NCBI RefSeq assembly: GCF_009372235.1
Contig: NZ_ML762922.1
Location: 46,326 to 110,325 of the forward strand
DNA: 64,000 nt
Direction: 5' to 3'
DNA from: Dickeya oryzae
GTDB lineage: Bacteria; Pseudomonadota; Gammaproteobacteria; Enterobacterales; Enterobacteriaceae
The notes under the pieces were generated by a model, which was given only the letters and a program-made list of their open reading frames with translations, was not told the DNA's origin and did not search any database. This document shows, piece after piece, positions 16,462-25,719 of this stretch. The translations under genes were made by a program, and so were the position numbers. How positions within the stretch are numbered: position 1 is the stretch's first letter; every line of letters begins with the position of its first letter.

Positions 16462-18906
16462 ATGGCTATCAAAAAAACCGAACTCTACTCCTCCCTGTGG
16501 GCAAGCTGTGACGAATTGCGCGGCGGGATGGATGCCAGCCAATACAAGGACTATGTGCTGACCTTGCTGTTTATGAAGTACGTTTCCGACAAGTATAAAG
16601 GCGACCCCGACGGGATGATCATCATCCCGTCGGGGGCCAGTTTTGACGATATGGTCGCTCTAAAAGGCAATAAGGAAATCGGCGAGAAAATTGACATCAT
16701 TCTGCAAAAGCTGGCGGAAGAAAATGGCCTCAAAGGTGTCATCAGCGAAGCCAGCTTTAACGACGAAGACAAGCTCGGCAAAGGCAAAGAGATGGTTGAC
16801 CGCCTGTCAAAGCTGGTCGGCCTCTTTGAGGGGTTGGATCTGTCCGGCAACCGGGCCGAAGGCGACGACTTGCTCGGCGATGCTTATGAATACCTGATGC
16901 GCCACTTCGCCACCGAATCCGGCAAGAGTAAAGGGCAGTTTTACACCCCGGCGGAAGTCTCACGCATTCTGGCGAAGGTGATCGGCATTACACCTGAAAC
17001 ACCGCAGGATGCTACCGTGTACGACCCAACCTGCGGCTCTGGTTCACTGTTGCTGAAAGTCAACGATGAAGCCCGCCGAGGGCTGTCGCTCTACGGGCAG
17101 GAAATGGATAACGCCACCAGCGCGCTGGCACGGATGAACATGATCCTGCACAACAATGCCACCGCTGCCATCTGGCAGGGCAACACGCTGAGCGATCCAC
17201 AGTGGAAAGACGCCAACGAAAAGCTGAAAGCCTTTGATTTCGCGGTAGCAAACCCGCCGTTTTCCAATAAAAACTGGACCAACGGGCTGAATCCGAAGAA
17301 GGACCCGTTTGAACGCTTCGTCTGGGGTATTCCGCCGGAAAAAAACGGCGACTACGCCTTTTTACTGCATATCATCAAAAGCCTGAAAAGTACCGGTAAA
17401 GGGGCGGTGATCCTGCCACACGGCGTGCTGTTCCGCGGTAACGCCGAGGCGACTATCCGCGAGAACCTGATCAAACAAGGCTATATCAAAGGCATTATCG
17501 GCTTACCGGCCAACCTGTTTTACGGCACCGGCATCCCGGCGTGCATTATCGTCATTGATAAAGAGCACGCCCACAGCCGCAAAGGCATTTTTATGATCGA
17601 CGCCAGCCGGGGCTTCATCAAGGACGGTAACAAAAACCGCCTGCGCAGCCGGGATATTCACCGTATCGTGGATGTCTTCAACCACCAACGTAGCGTGCCT
17701 GGCTACAGCCGGATGGTGCCGTTAAGTGAGATCGCCAGCGAGCAGAATGATTACAACCTGAATATCCCCCGCTATATCGACGGCGGCGAACCGGAAGATC
17801 TGCACGATCTGGCCGCGCACTTACAGGGCGGTATTCCGGCGCGTGATGTTGATGCCTTGCACGACTACTGGCAGGTGTTCCCTGCCCTGCGCGAGGTGTT
17901 GTTTAGCGATGATCGCCCCGGTTACTGCCGGGCGCGGGTAGAGGCGCGACAGGTTAAGCCGACTATTCTGGCGCATCAGGAGTTTAAGGATTTCGCCACC
18001 CGCAGCCTGCTGCCGTTTGACGCATGGGTGCAACACGCCGCGCTGCATGAAATCGGCAAAGGTGATAAACCCAAAGCACTGATCCACGATATCAGCGAAA
18101 TGCTGTTATCGCAGTACGCCAACAGTGCACTGCTGAATCAGTACAGCGTATATCAGATCCTGATGGACTACTGGGCCGACACCATGCAGGACGACGTATA
18201 CGTGATTATGCAGGAAGGCTGGAAAGCCGCCGCGCAAATCCGCGAGCTCCAGCCGGTAAAAGGCAAGGATGGCAAAAACATCTGGAAAGAAACGCACGAT
18301 TTTGAGTTTACCAAACGGCGTTACAAGGTTGACGTATTACCCCGTTCACTGGTGGAAAAGCGCTGTTTCCCGCAATTGCTGGATGCCCTCAACGCCGCGC
18401 AGGCGCGCAGCGAGGAAGCCAGCCGCCAGTTAGCCGAGTTCATTGAAGAACAGGCCGGTGAAGAAGACCTGCTGGCGGAAGCGAAGAACGACAAAGATAA
18501 GGTGACGCAAAAGCTGGTGAATGCCCGCCTGACTCGCCTTAAGCACACCACCGCTGACCCGGACGAACTGGCGGCTTTGACCCGCTGCCTGGCGCTGATT
18601 AAAGCAGAAGCCAATGCCAAAAAAGCACAGAAAGACGCACAGGAAACGCTGGATCACGCGGTGTTTAAGCACTACCCCACCTTGGACGAAGCCGCTATCA
18701 AGAAACTGGTGGTTCAGGACAAATGGCTGGCAACCTTGCAGGCGGGCATCAAGGCCGAGATTGAGCGCATCACCCAGCAACTGGCGGAGCGGGTAAAAGA
18801 ACTGGAAGAGCGTTATGCGGAACCGTTACCGGTACTTGAGAACGCCGTTGAGGCGCTGAACGAAAAAGTCGCCGGGCATTTGCGGGCCATGGGGTTGGTA
18901 TGGTGA
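16462..18906 (+). CDS. hsdM: Type I restriction-modification methyltransferase subunit HsdM
   Basis: An 814-residue N6-adenine DNA methyltransferase subunit. The N-terminal helical domain (HsdM_N, about 5-135) is followed by the MTase core: KGQFYTPAEV, SAM motif I DPTCGSGSLLLK (about 188-199), and the catalytic NPPF at 264-267. It is longer than EcoKI-type HsdM (529 residues). The extra C-terminal part from about 480 is charged, Ala/Glu/Lys-rich and probably coiled coil near 640-800, as in the long-M subfamily. Its last codons overlap hsdS, so the two are translationally coupled. Together with HsdS it forms the modification enzyme. Confidence 0.95.
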   Translation: MAIKKTELYSSLWASCDELRGGMDASQYKDYVLTLLFMKYVSDKYKGDPDGMIIIPSGASFDDMVALKGNKEIGEKIDIILQKLAEENGLKGVISEASFNDEDKLGKGKEMVDRLSKLVGLFEGLDLSGNRAEGDDLLGDAYEYLMRHFATESGKSKGQFYTPAEVSRILAKVIGITPETPQDATVYDPTCGSGSLLLKVNDEARRGLSLYGQEMDNATSALARMNMILHNNATAAIWQGNTLSDPQWKDANEKLKAFDFAVANPPFSNKNWTNGLNPKKDPFERFVWGIPPEKNGDYAFLLHIIKSLKSTGKGAVILPHGVLFRGNAEATIRENLIKQGYIKGIIGLPANLFYGTGIPACIIVIDKEHAHSRKGIFMIDASRGFIKDGNKNRLRSRDIHRIVDVFNHQRSVPGYSRMVPLSEIASEQNDYNLNIPRYIDGGEPEDLHDLAAHLQGGIPARDVDALHDYWQVFPALREVLFSDDRPGYCRARVEARQVKPTILAHQEFKDFATRSLLPFDAWVQHAALHEIGKGDKPKALIHDISEMLLSQYANSALLNQYSVYQILMDYWADTMQDDVYVIMQEGWKAAAQIRELQPVKGKDGKNIWKETHDFEFTKRRYKVDVLPRSLVEKRCFPQLLDALNAAQARSEEASRQLAEFIEEQAGEEDLLAEAKNDKDKVTQKLVNARLTRLKHTTADPDELAALTRCLALIKAEANAKKAQKDAQETLDHAVFKHYPTLDEAAIKKLVVQDKWLATLQAGIKAEIERITQQLAERVKELEERYAEPLPVLENAVEALNEKVAGHLRAMGLVW
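16605..16635. repeat. Near-perfect 31-bp palindrome inside hsdM
   Basis: CCCCGACGGGATGAT and ATCATCCCGTCGGGG flank a single central C at 16620. The arms are 15 bp without mismatch and lie in the codons for DPDGMIIIPSG (about residues 48-58). Confidence 0.9.
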
Positions 18907-20246
18907 TGGCAATACAAAATCCAGTAACAGAGAAACGGCAATCGGGTGCGGCAGGGAAAGCCGTGCCTGCGGGATTTAAACTGACTGAGGTGGGGGTGAT
19001 TCCGGAAGATTGGGAGTGCAAATATCTCGGTGAATTTGGCGATATTGTGCGCGGTGGCTCTCCTCGCCCCGCAGGTGATCCTAGATATTTTGAAGGTGAT
19101 TTTATCCCTTGGCTAACCGTTGCTTCACTTACGGCGATCCCGGATGCTCAACAGGTCGTTATAACAACATCGTCGATGTTAACCGAATTAGGCTCCAAGC
19201 ATAGCCGGACCTTAGAAAAAGATACTCTTATTATTTCTAATAGTGGCGCAACACTTGGCGTTGCAAAAATATTAGGTATTAAATGCTGTGCAAATGATGG
19301 TGTTGCTGCGATTATTAACCAAAGAGTCGGCAATAAATCATTTCTTGTTCATTACATCAATACAATAACAAAGAACCTCCATGACAAGGTCGCAACGGGT
19401 AATGGACAGCCGAATCTAAATACCGATCTTATTCGACTTATTCCTGTACCTTTTCCAAAGGAGAAAGAGCAGGAAAAAATAGCGGGCACGTTATCAGATT
19501 GTGACAATTTCATCCTTAAACTAGAGAAACTAATCGCTAAAAAACAAGCCATCAAAACCGCCACCATGCAGCAATTGCTGACAGGTAAAACCCGTTTGCC
19601 ACAATTCGCGTTGTGGGACGATAGGACTGCTAAGGGATATAAAAAGAGTGAGTTGGGGGAAATACCAGAAGATTGGTCTATTGAAAATTTCTCAACGCTG
19701 GCAACACTGAGAAATGAAAGATTTAACCACAGAACAAAAGATATTGAATGTTTTTGCATTGAGCTTGAACACATTATTTCCGAATATGGTCAATTAAATG
19801 GTTTCACTGAAACATCAGCTACATCATCGATCAAGAATGTTTTTTCGCCAAATGACATTCTTTTCGGCAAGCTACGTTCCTATCTGAAAAAATACTGGAA
19901 AGCCACACAAAGCGGCGTTTGTTCTACTGAAATATGGGTATTAAAAACTGAGCTTCATAAAGCAATACCAGAGTTCATTTTTCAGACAGTTAAAACTGAC
20001 CGCTTTGTTCAAACAGCATCCGAAGCTTATGGTACTCATATGCCACGAGCTGACTGGAAAATAATCAAAGAACTTCAAGTGGCAACACCATCCATTGAAG
20101 AACAAACCGCCATCGCCGCTATCCTTTCCGATATGGACCAAGAAATACAAACCCTGCAACAACGTCTGGAGAAAATCCGCCAGCTAAAACAGGGGATGAT
20201 GCAGGAGCTGTTAACCGGAAAAACTCGACTCATAGAAAAGGACTAA
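18900..20246 (+). CDS. hsdS: Type I restriction-modification specificity subunit HsdS
   Basis: A 448-residue protein built from two target-recognition domains (TRDs) and two conserved helices. TRD1 begins after GVIPEDWECKYLGEFGDI; the first coiled segment holds LEKLIAKKQAIKTATMQQLL. TRD2 begins after GEIPEDWSIENFSTL; the second coiled segment is LQQRLEKIRQLKQGMMQELL. Both helices end in LLTGKTRL. The TRDs are clearly more A+T-rich than the flanking hsdM sequence, as expected for exchanged modules. The ATG at 18900 overlaps the hsdM stop. The recognised DNA sequence cannot be read off. Confidence 0.93.
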   Translation: MVMAIQNPVTEKRQSGAAGKAVPAGFKLTEVGVIPEDWECKYLGEFGDIVRGGSPRPAGDPRYFEGDFIPWLTVASLTAIPDAQQVVITTSSMLTELGSKHSRTLEKDTLIISNSGATLGVAKILGIKCCANDGVAAIINQRVGNKSFLVHYINTITKNLHDKVATGNGQPNLNTDLIRLIPVPFPKEKEQEKIAGTLSDCDNFILKLEKLIAKKQAIKTATMQQLLTGKTRLPQFALWDDRTAKGYKKSELGEIPEDWSIENFSTLATLRNERFNHRTKDIECFCIELEHIISEYGQLNGFTETSATSSIKNVFSPNDILFGKLRSYLKKYWKATQSGVCSTEIWVLKTELHKAIPEFIFQTVKTDRFVQTASEAYGTHMPRADWKIIKELQVATPSIEEQTAIAAILSDMDQEIQTLQQRLEKIRQLKQGMMQELLTGKTRLIEKD

Positions 20247-20250
20247 ACCT

Positions 20251-20826
20251 ATGCCAGATATTCGCACACAGCAATTTCTTTATCATTTAACAGATATTAA
20301 TAATCTGGAGGATATCTTTTCAGAAGGGCTAAAATCTCGCAGCCTCCTTCGTGGTTTTTCAGACGTTGCCGATCCTGAAATCATAGCCTCGCGCCGCGCT
20401 TTGCGATTAGAAGAATATGTTCCTTTCCATTTTTTCGCTCGAAACCCATTTGATGGTAGGGTCCATCGTAATAATCCAGATAAGACGTTCGTTCTCATTA
20501 CCGTTCGTCGAAGCCACGCACAGACGAATAGCTGGTCAGTCATCCCCAGACACCCGCTATCTGGTTCAGAGATTACTTTGCTTGATTATGAAACAGGCAT
20601 GGCTACCATTGACTGGGAAACTATGAACCGCCGTGAATATGGGGATGACAATTGCAAGTGTGTCTGTATGGCGGAATGTCTCTCCCCAACAACGGTTCTC
20701 GCAAGCGATTTTAATAGTATTTTTGTTCCTAATGCAGAAACAGAAGCAACTGTTAACAATCTAAAAAGAACTTATGGGTTAAGTATGTACATCAATAACA
20801 GCCCACATATGTTCCCCGGAGCCTGA
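20251..20826 (+). CDS. DarT-like ADP-ribosyltransferase, first of two tandem copies
   Basis: A 191-residue protein whose layout follows the DarT/DUF4433 fold of the next gene. YHLTDINNLEDIFSEGL aligns with [30 protein letters not shown] with [22 protein letters not shown] with IVILVSSLR; and the C-terminal AECL (Glu142) with the catalytic-Glu motif AEAL. Identity to the second copy is low, so this is a distant paralogue, not a fresh duplication. It is A+T-richer, starts four bases after hsdS and ends two bases before darT. It could be a second toxin, a different specificity or an inactive partner; the conserved Glu argues against plain decay. Confidence 0.75.
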   Translation: MPDIRTQQFLYHLTDINNLEDIFSEGLKSRSLLRGFSDVADPEIIASRRALRLEEYVPFHFFARNPFDGRVHRNNPDKTFVLITVRRSHAQTNSWSVIPRHPLSGSEITLLDYETGMATIDWETMNRREYGDDNCKCVCMAECLSPTTVLASDFNSIFVPNAETEATVNNLKRTYGLSMYINNSPHMFPGA

Positions 20827-20828
20827 CC

Positions 20829-21485
20829 GTGGCCTACGACTACAGCGCCAGCCTCAACCCACAAAAAGCCCTGATCTGGCGCATTGTCCATCGGGATAAT
20901 ATCCCGTGGATACTGGACAACGGCCTGCATTGCGGCAATAGCCCGGTGCAGGCGGAAAACTGGATCCCTATAGGCAATCTGGAGCTTATCAACAGACGCG
21001 CCGGGCATCCGGTGCCAACCGGCACGGGTGGTACGCTGCATGACTATGTGCCGTTTTACTTTACGCCTTTCTCGCCCATGCTGATGAATATTCACAGCGG
21101 GCGCGGCGGCATTATGCAACGTCACAATGAGGAAATCGTTATTCTGGTCAGCAGTCTGCGTACCGTGGCGGCGCAACATGTCCCTTTCGTGTTTACCGAC
21201 AGTCACGCTTACTATCACTGGGCCAACTACTACACCAGTCTGGACAGGCTGGACCAGATCGACTGGCCCATTTTGCAACGTCGGGATTTTCGCCGTGACC
21301 CCGACGACCCCGCCAGGTTTGAGCGCTATCAAGCCGAAGCACTGATTTGGCAACACTGCCCTGTCACACTGCTGAGCGGGATGGTTTGTTACAACAACGA
21401 CGTCAAGTTACACTTAGAACAGTGGCTGTCGCAACGCAATCTGACAATCCCCGTTCACGCACGGGCCGGGTGGTACTTCTCATGA
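20829..21485 (+). CDS. darT: DarT DNA ADP-ribosyltransferase toxin
   Basis: A 218-residue toxin of the DarTG system, which ADP-ribosylates bases in single-stranded DNA and blocks replication; DarTG systems defend against phage. Visible are [20 protein letters not shown] at the N-terminus, [18 protein letters not shown] (about 67-84), and the catalytic Glu170 in RYQAEALIW. The protein resembles the E. coli EPEC-type DarT over its whole length. The target base (thymidine or guanosine) cannot be decided here. The stop overlaps the darG start as ATGA. Codon use and base composition return to the GC-richer style of hsdM. Confidence 0.93.
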   Translation: MAYDYSASLNPQKALIWRIVHRDNIPWILDNGLHCGNSPVQAENWIPIGNLELINRRAGHPVPTGTGGTLHDYVPFYFTPFSPMLMNIHSGRGGIMQRHNEEIVILVSSLRTVAAQHVPFVFTDSHAYYHWANYYTSLDRLDQIDWPILQRRDFRRDPDDPARFERYQAEALIWQHCPVTLLSGMVCYNNDVKLHLEQWLSQRNLTIPVHARAGWYFS

Positions 21486-22549
21486 TCACATATACGCAAG
21501 GCAATTTACTGGATGCGCCCGTGGAAGCACTGGTGAATACGGTTAATACCGTCGGTGTCATGGGTAAAGGCATCGCGCTGATGTTTAAAGAGCGCTTCCC
21601 CGATAATATGAAAGCCTATGCCCTCGCCTGCAAACACCAGCAGGTGATGACCGGCAAAATGTTTATTACTGAAAGCGGCGAACTGATGGGGCCGCGTTGG
21701 ATTGTCAACTTCCCCACCAAGCAGCACTGGCGCGCCGACTCCCGTATGGAGTGGATTGAAGACGGCTTGCAAGACTTACACCGCTTTTTGCTCGAAGAGC
21801 GGGTGCAGTCCATCGCTATTCCGCCGCTGGGCGCAGGCAACGGCGGCTTGAACTGGCCGGACGTGCGGGCGCGGATTGAAGCGACGTTGGGCGATCTTCA
21901 GGACATCAACATTCTGATTTACGAGCCAACAGAAAAATATCAAAACGTGGCTAAAAGCACCGGTGTAAAAAAGCTCACCCCCGCCAGAGCGATGATCGCT
22001 GAACTGGTGCGCCGTTACTGGGTATTGGGCATGGAATGCAGCCTGCTGGAAATTCAAAAACTGGCGTGGCTTTTACAACGCGCCATTGCACTGCACCAGC
22101 AGGAAGATGTGCTAAAACTGCGGTTTGAAGCGCACCATTACGGCCCTTACGCCCCAAACCTGAACCATCTGCTTAATGCGCTGGACGGTCACTATCTAAA
22201 AGCGGAAAAACGCATCCCGGATAGCCAGCCGCTGGATGTGATCTGGTTTAACGATCGGGAAAAAGACCACGTCAACGCTTATCTGAACAGTGAAGCGAAA
22301 GCGTGGTTGCCCGCCCTGGAGCAGGTTAGTCAGTTAATAGATGGCTTTGAATCGCCGTTCGGTATGGAGTTGCTGGCGACCGTAGACTGGTTGCTAAGCG
22401 ACGGCAAATGCCAACCCACGCTGGATTCCGTTAAAGAAGGGCTGCACCAATGGCCTGCTGGCAAGCAGTGGGCCAATCGCAAGATGAAGTTGTTTGATGA
22501 TAATAATCTGCAATTCGCCATTAACCGCGTCATGACATTCCATTGCTGA
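21482..22549 (+). CDS. darG: DarG macrodomain antitoxin
   Basis: A 355-residue antitoxin that removes ADP-ribose from DNA and also binds DarT. The N-terminal macrodomain (about 1-155) has the ADP-ribose-binding [17 protein letters not shown] and [13 protein letters not shown] loops. The C-terminal domain (about 165-355) holds [20 protein letters not shown] and [18 protein letters not shown], the part that neutralises the toxin in known systems. The ATG at 21482 overlaps the darT stop; an open frame runs further upstream inside darT but is not part of the protein. It is the only macrodomain gene beside two DarT-like genes. Confidence 0.93.
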   Translation: MITYTQGNLLDAPVEALVNTVNTVGVMGKGIALMFKERFPDNMKAYALACKHQQVMTGKMFITESGELMGPRWIVNFPTKQHWRADSRMEWIEDGLQDLHRFLLEERVQSIAIPPLGAGNGGLNWPDVRARIEATLGDLQDINILIYEPTEKYQNVAKSTGVKKLTPARAMIAELVRRYWVLGMECSLLEIQKLAWLLQRAIALHQQEDVLKLRFEAHHYGPYAPNLNHLLNALDGHYLKAEKRIPDSQPLDVIWFNDREKDHVNAYLNSEAKAWLPALEQVSQLIDGFESPFGMELLATVDWLLSDGKCQPTLDSVKEGLHQWPAGKQWANRKMKLFDDNNLQFAINRVMTFHC

Positions 22550-22623
22550 AGATGTTGAGCACTGCCCGAGCCCGGAATGGCAAATAAAATAGTCTGACAG
22601 GACAGGTTCAAGGAGAGCGCCTT

Positions 22624-25600
22624 TTGAGTACCATTGGCCAGCGCGAACGCGCCACACAGCAGCGTTTGATTCAGTTTTTTGTTCAGGATTTAGGATACCG
22701 CTATCTGAGCCGACGTGACGGATATGCCGGGGACAGCAATATCGATGCACAAATACTGCGCGCATGGCTGAAACGGCGTAGCGTTAGTGATGCCCTTATC
22801 ACCCGTGCACTGCGTCAACTGGACTATGCCGCTGCACTGGGTGACGGTAAGAAGCTCTATCAGGCCAATAAAGAGGTCTACCGCCTGCTGCGTTATGGCG
22901 TGAAGGAAAAAGAAGGCGCTGGCGAGCAGCATCAAACCGTGTGGTTGATTGACTGGGCGCACCCCGAGGCCAATGAGTTTGCTATCGCCGATGAAGTGAC
23001 GGTGAAAGGCGAATATACCAAGCGCCCGGATCTGGTGCTGTACGTTAACGGTATCGCGCTGGGGGTGATTGAGCTTAAACGATCATCAGTCAACGTCGGC
23101 GAAGGCATCCGGCAAAACCTCGACAATCAAAAGAAAACCTTTATCCGCCACTTTTTCACCACTATGCAGCTTGTCATGGCGGGTAACGATACGCAGGGGC
23201 TGCGCTACGGCACTACGGAAACACCGGAAAAATATTATCTGGAGTGGAAAGAAGACCATCCCAGCAGCGATACGCATCGACTCGACTTTCACTTAAGTTG
23301 CCTTTGCAGCAAGTCAAGGCTTCTGGATATTATCCATAATTACATTGCCTTTGACTCCGGGGTGAAAAAACTCTGTCGTCATAATCAGTTCTTCGGCGTC
23401 GAGGCCGCTAAACAGCATATTGCCCGCCGTGAAGGCGGGATCATCTGGCACACGCAAGGATCGGGTAAGAGCCTGACGATGGTCTGGCTGGCGAAATGGA
23501 TCCGCGAAAACGTACCGAGTGCCCGCGTGCTGATTGTGACTGACCGCACCGAACTGGACGAGCAGATCGAAAACGTGTTTATGGGGGTCGATGAAGACAT
23601 TTATCGTACCTCAAGCGGTAACGATCTTATTGCAACGCTCAATCATCCTAATCCTTGGCTCATCTGCTCGCTGGTGCATAAATTCGGTCGTCGCAGCGAA
23701 GCGGAAGACAGTGCGGCAACCGACGCATTTATCACCGAATTACAGCAATCCCTGACAAAAACATTCCGTGCCAAAGGCGATCTGTTCGTGTTCGTCGATG
23801 AGTGCCACCGCACGCAGTCCGGCAAACTGCATAACGCCATGACGGCCATTCTGCCGGAAGCCTTGTTTATCGGTTTTACCGGCACACCGCTGATGAAGAA
23901 AGATAAGAAAAAGTCGGTGGAGGTTTTCGGCCCTTATATCCACACCTATAAGTTTGATGAAGCGGTTGCGGATGGCGTCGTGCTGGATCTGCGCTATGAG
24001 GCCCGCGACATTGATCAGAACCTGACGTCTGGGAAAAAGGTCGATGACTGGTTCGAAGCGAAAACGCGCGGCCTGTCGAATTTAGCGAAAACCCAGCTAA
24101 AACAGAAATGGGGTTCAATGCAGAAATTGCTCTCCAGCAAGTCACGGCTGGAGAAGATCGTGAACGATATTCTGCTGGATATGGACACCCGGCCACGCCT
24201 GATGGACGGGCACGGCAACGCGATGCTGGTATGCAGCAGTGTGTATCAGGCTTGTAAGGTTTTCGAGATGTTCAGCCAGACCGATCTGGCGGGGAAAGTG
24301 GCGATTGTGACCAGCTTCCGCCCGGATGCCGCCAGTGTCAAAGGTGAGGAAACCGGTGCAGGCTTGACCGAAAAACTGTTTAAATTTTCGACCTATCGCA
24401 AAATGCTGGCTGACTACTTTGAACAAAGCGAAGAGAAAGTCGCCGGGCGAATCGCCGAGTTCGAGCGGGAAGTTAAACAGCGCTTTATTGATGAACCGGG
24501 GCAAATGCGTCTGCTCATCGTGGTGGATAAGCTACTAACCGGCTTTGATGCGCCGTCTGCAACTTATCTCTATATCGATAAAGCGATGACTGACCACACA
24601 CTATTCCAGGCGATTTGCCGGGTGAACCGGCTAGACGGCGAAGACAAAGAGTACGGTTATATTATTGATTATAAAGACTTGTTCCGTTCACTCGATAAAG
24701 CGATAACCGATTACACCACGGGCGCATTCGACGATTATGATCCGGAAGATGTGGATGGCCTGCTGAAAAACCGGCTGGCGCAGGCGCGGCTGGATCTCGA
24801 CAGTGCTCTGGAAGTGGTGCGTAGTTTGTGCGAACCCGTGAAAGCGCCACGCAGCTTGCAAGATTATCAGCACTACTTCTGCGGCCAGTCGGGGGAAAAC
24901 CAGACGGAGTTAAGCGAAAAAGAAGCGCTGCGTCTGTCGTTTTATCAGAATGTCGCCCGTCTGCTGCGCGCTTATGCCAACCTGGCGAATGAAATGCCGC
25001 AAGCGGGTTACACCACCGAAGAGGCAAACAGCATTCGCGCCGACGTCGCTGAGTTCGAGAAACTGCGCTATGAAATTAAACTGACCAGCGGCGATCTGCT
25101 GGATATGAAGTGCTTTGAACCTGCCATGCGTCACTTGCTGGATATGTACGTTCGTGCCGATGACAGTGAAGTGCTGATGGATTTCGAAGAGTTAAGCCTG
25201 ATCGAACTGATTGTCGAGAGAGGCGCAGCGGCGCTCTCCGACCTGCCGGACGATCTTCGTAATAATCAGGATGCCATGGCGGAAACCATCGAAAATAACG
25301 TGCGTAAAACCATCGTGGATGAAAATCCGGTTAACCCGAAATATTACGGGCGCATGTCGCTGTTACTGGACGAACTGATTACGCTGCGCCGCCAGAATGC
25401 ACTGGATTATCAACAGTATCTGGAGCGTATCCGTGATTTGAGTGAACAAGTCATTCACCCGGAGCAAACCGCCAGCACATCCTATCCAGCCTCAATGGAT
25501 ACACAAGCTAAACGCGCGTTCTATGACAACTTAGGCCATGATGAGACGCTGGCGCAGCGTATTGATACCGTTATCCGTTATACCAAAAAAGCGGACTGGA

Positions 25601-25719
25601 TCGGTGACCGTTTCAAGGAACGAGAAATCCGCAAAGCATTGCGTGAAGAAACCGCCAGTTATGATGTCGATATTGATAAGGTTATAGACCTTGCGCGCCA
25701 GCAGAAGGAGTATCATTGA
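22624..25719 (+). CDS. hsdR: Type I restriction endonuclease subunit HsdR
   Basis: A 1031-residue restriction and translocation subunit. The N-terminal nuclease domain has the PD-(D/E)xK pattern with Asp136 in KRPDLVLYV and ELK at 150-152. The superfamily-2 motor follows: Walker A HTQGSGKS (276-283), VDECHR for motif II, GFTGTPL for motif III, and LTGFDAP then CRVNRL for the late motifs. The start is TTG, supported by AAGGAG eight bases upstream and by matching family N-termini. It lies 74 bp after darG. Full length and intact motifs suggest a working enzyme. Confidence 0.95.
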   Translation: MSTIGQRERATQQRLIQFFVQDLGYRYLSRRDGYAGDSNIDAQILRAWLKRRSVSDALITRALRQLDYAAALGDGKKLYQANKEVYRLLRYGVKEKEGAGEQHQTVWLIDWAHPEANEFAIADEVTVKGEYTKRPDLVLYVNGIALGVIELKRSSVNVGEGIRQNLDNQKKTFIRHFFTTMQLVMAGNDTQGLRYGTTETPEKYYLEWKEDHPSSDTHRLDFHLSCLCSKSRLLDIIHNYIAFDSGVKKLCRHNQFFGVEAAKQHIARREGGIIWHTQGSGKSLTMVWLAKWIRENVPSARVLIVTDRTELDEQIENVFMGVDEDIYRTSSGNDLIATLNHPNPWLICSLVHKFGRRSEAEDSAATDAFITELQQSLTKTFRAKGDLFVFVDECHRTQSGKLHNAMTAILPEALFIGFTGTPLMKKDKKKSVEVFGPYIHTYKFDEAVADGVVLDLRYEARDIDQNLTSGKKVDDWFEAKTRGLSNLAKTQLKQKWGSMQKLLSSKSRLEKIVNDILLDMDTRPRLMDGHGNAMLVCSSVYQACKVFEMFSQTDLAGKVAIVTSFRPDAASVKGEETGAGLTEKLFKFSTYRKMLADYFEQSEEKVAGRIAEFEREVKQRFIDEPGQMRLLIVVDKLLTGFDAPSATYLYIDKAMTDHTLFQAICRVNRLDGEDKEYGYIIDYKDLFRSLDKAITDYTTGAFDDYDPEDVDGLLKNRLAQARLDLDSALEVVRSLCEPVKAPRSLQDYQHYFCGQSGENQTELSEKEALRLSFYQNVARLLRAYANLANEMPQAGYTTEEANSIRADVAEFEKLRYEIKLTSGDLLDMKCFEPAMRHLLDMYVRADDSEVLMDFEELSLIELIVERGAAALSDLPDDLRNNQDAMAETIENNVRKTIVDENPVNPKYYGRMSLLLDELITLRRQNALDYQQYLERIRDLSEQVIHPEQTASTSYPASMDTQAKRAFYDNLGHDETLAQRIDTVIRYTKKADWIGDRFKEREIRKALREETASYDVDIDKVIDLARQQKEYH

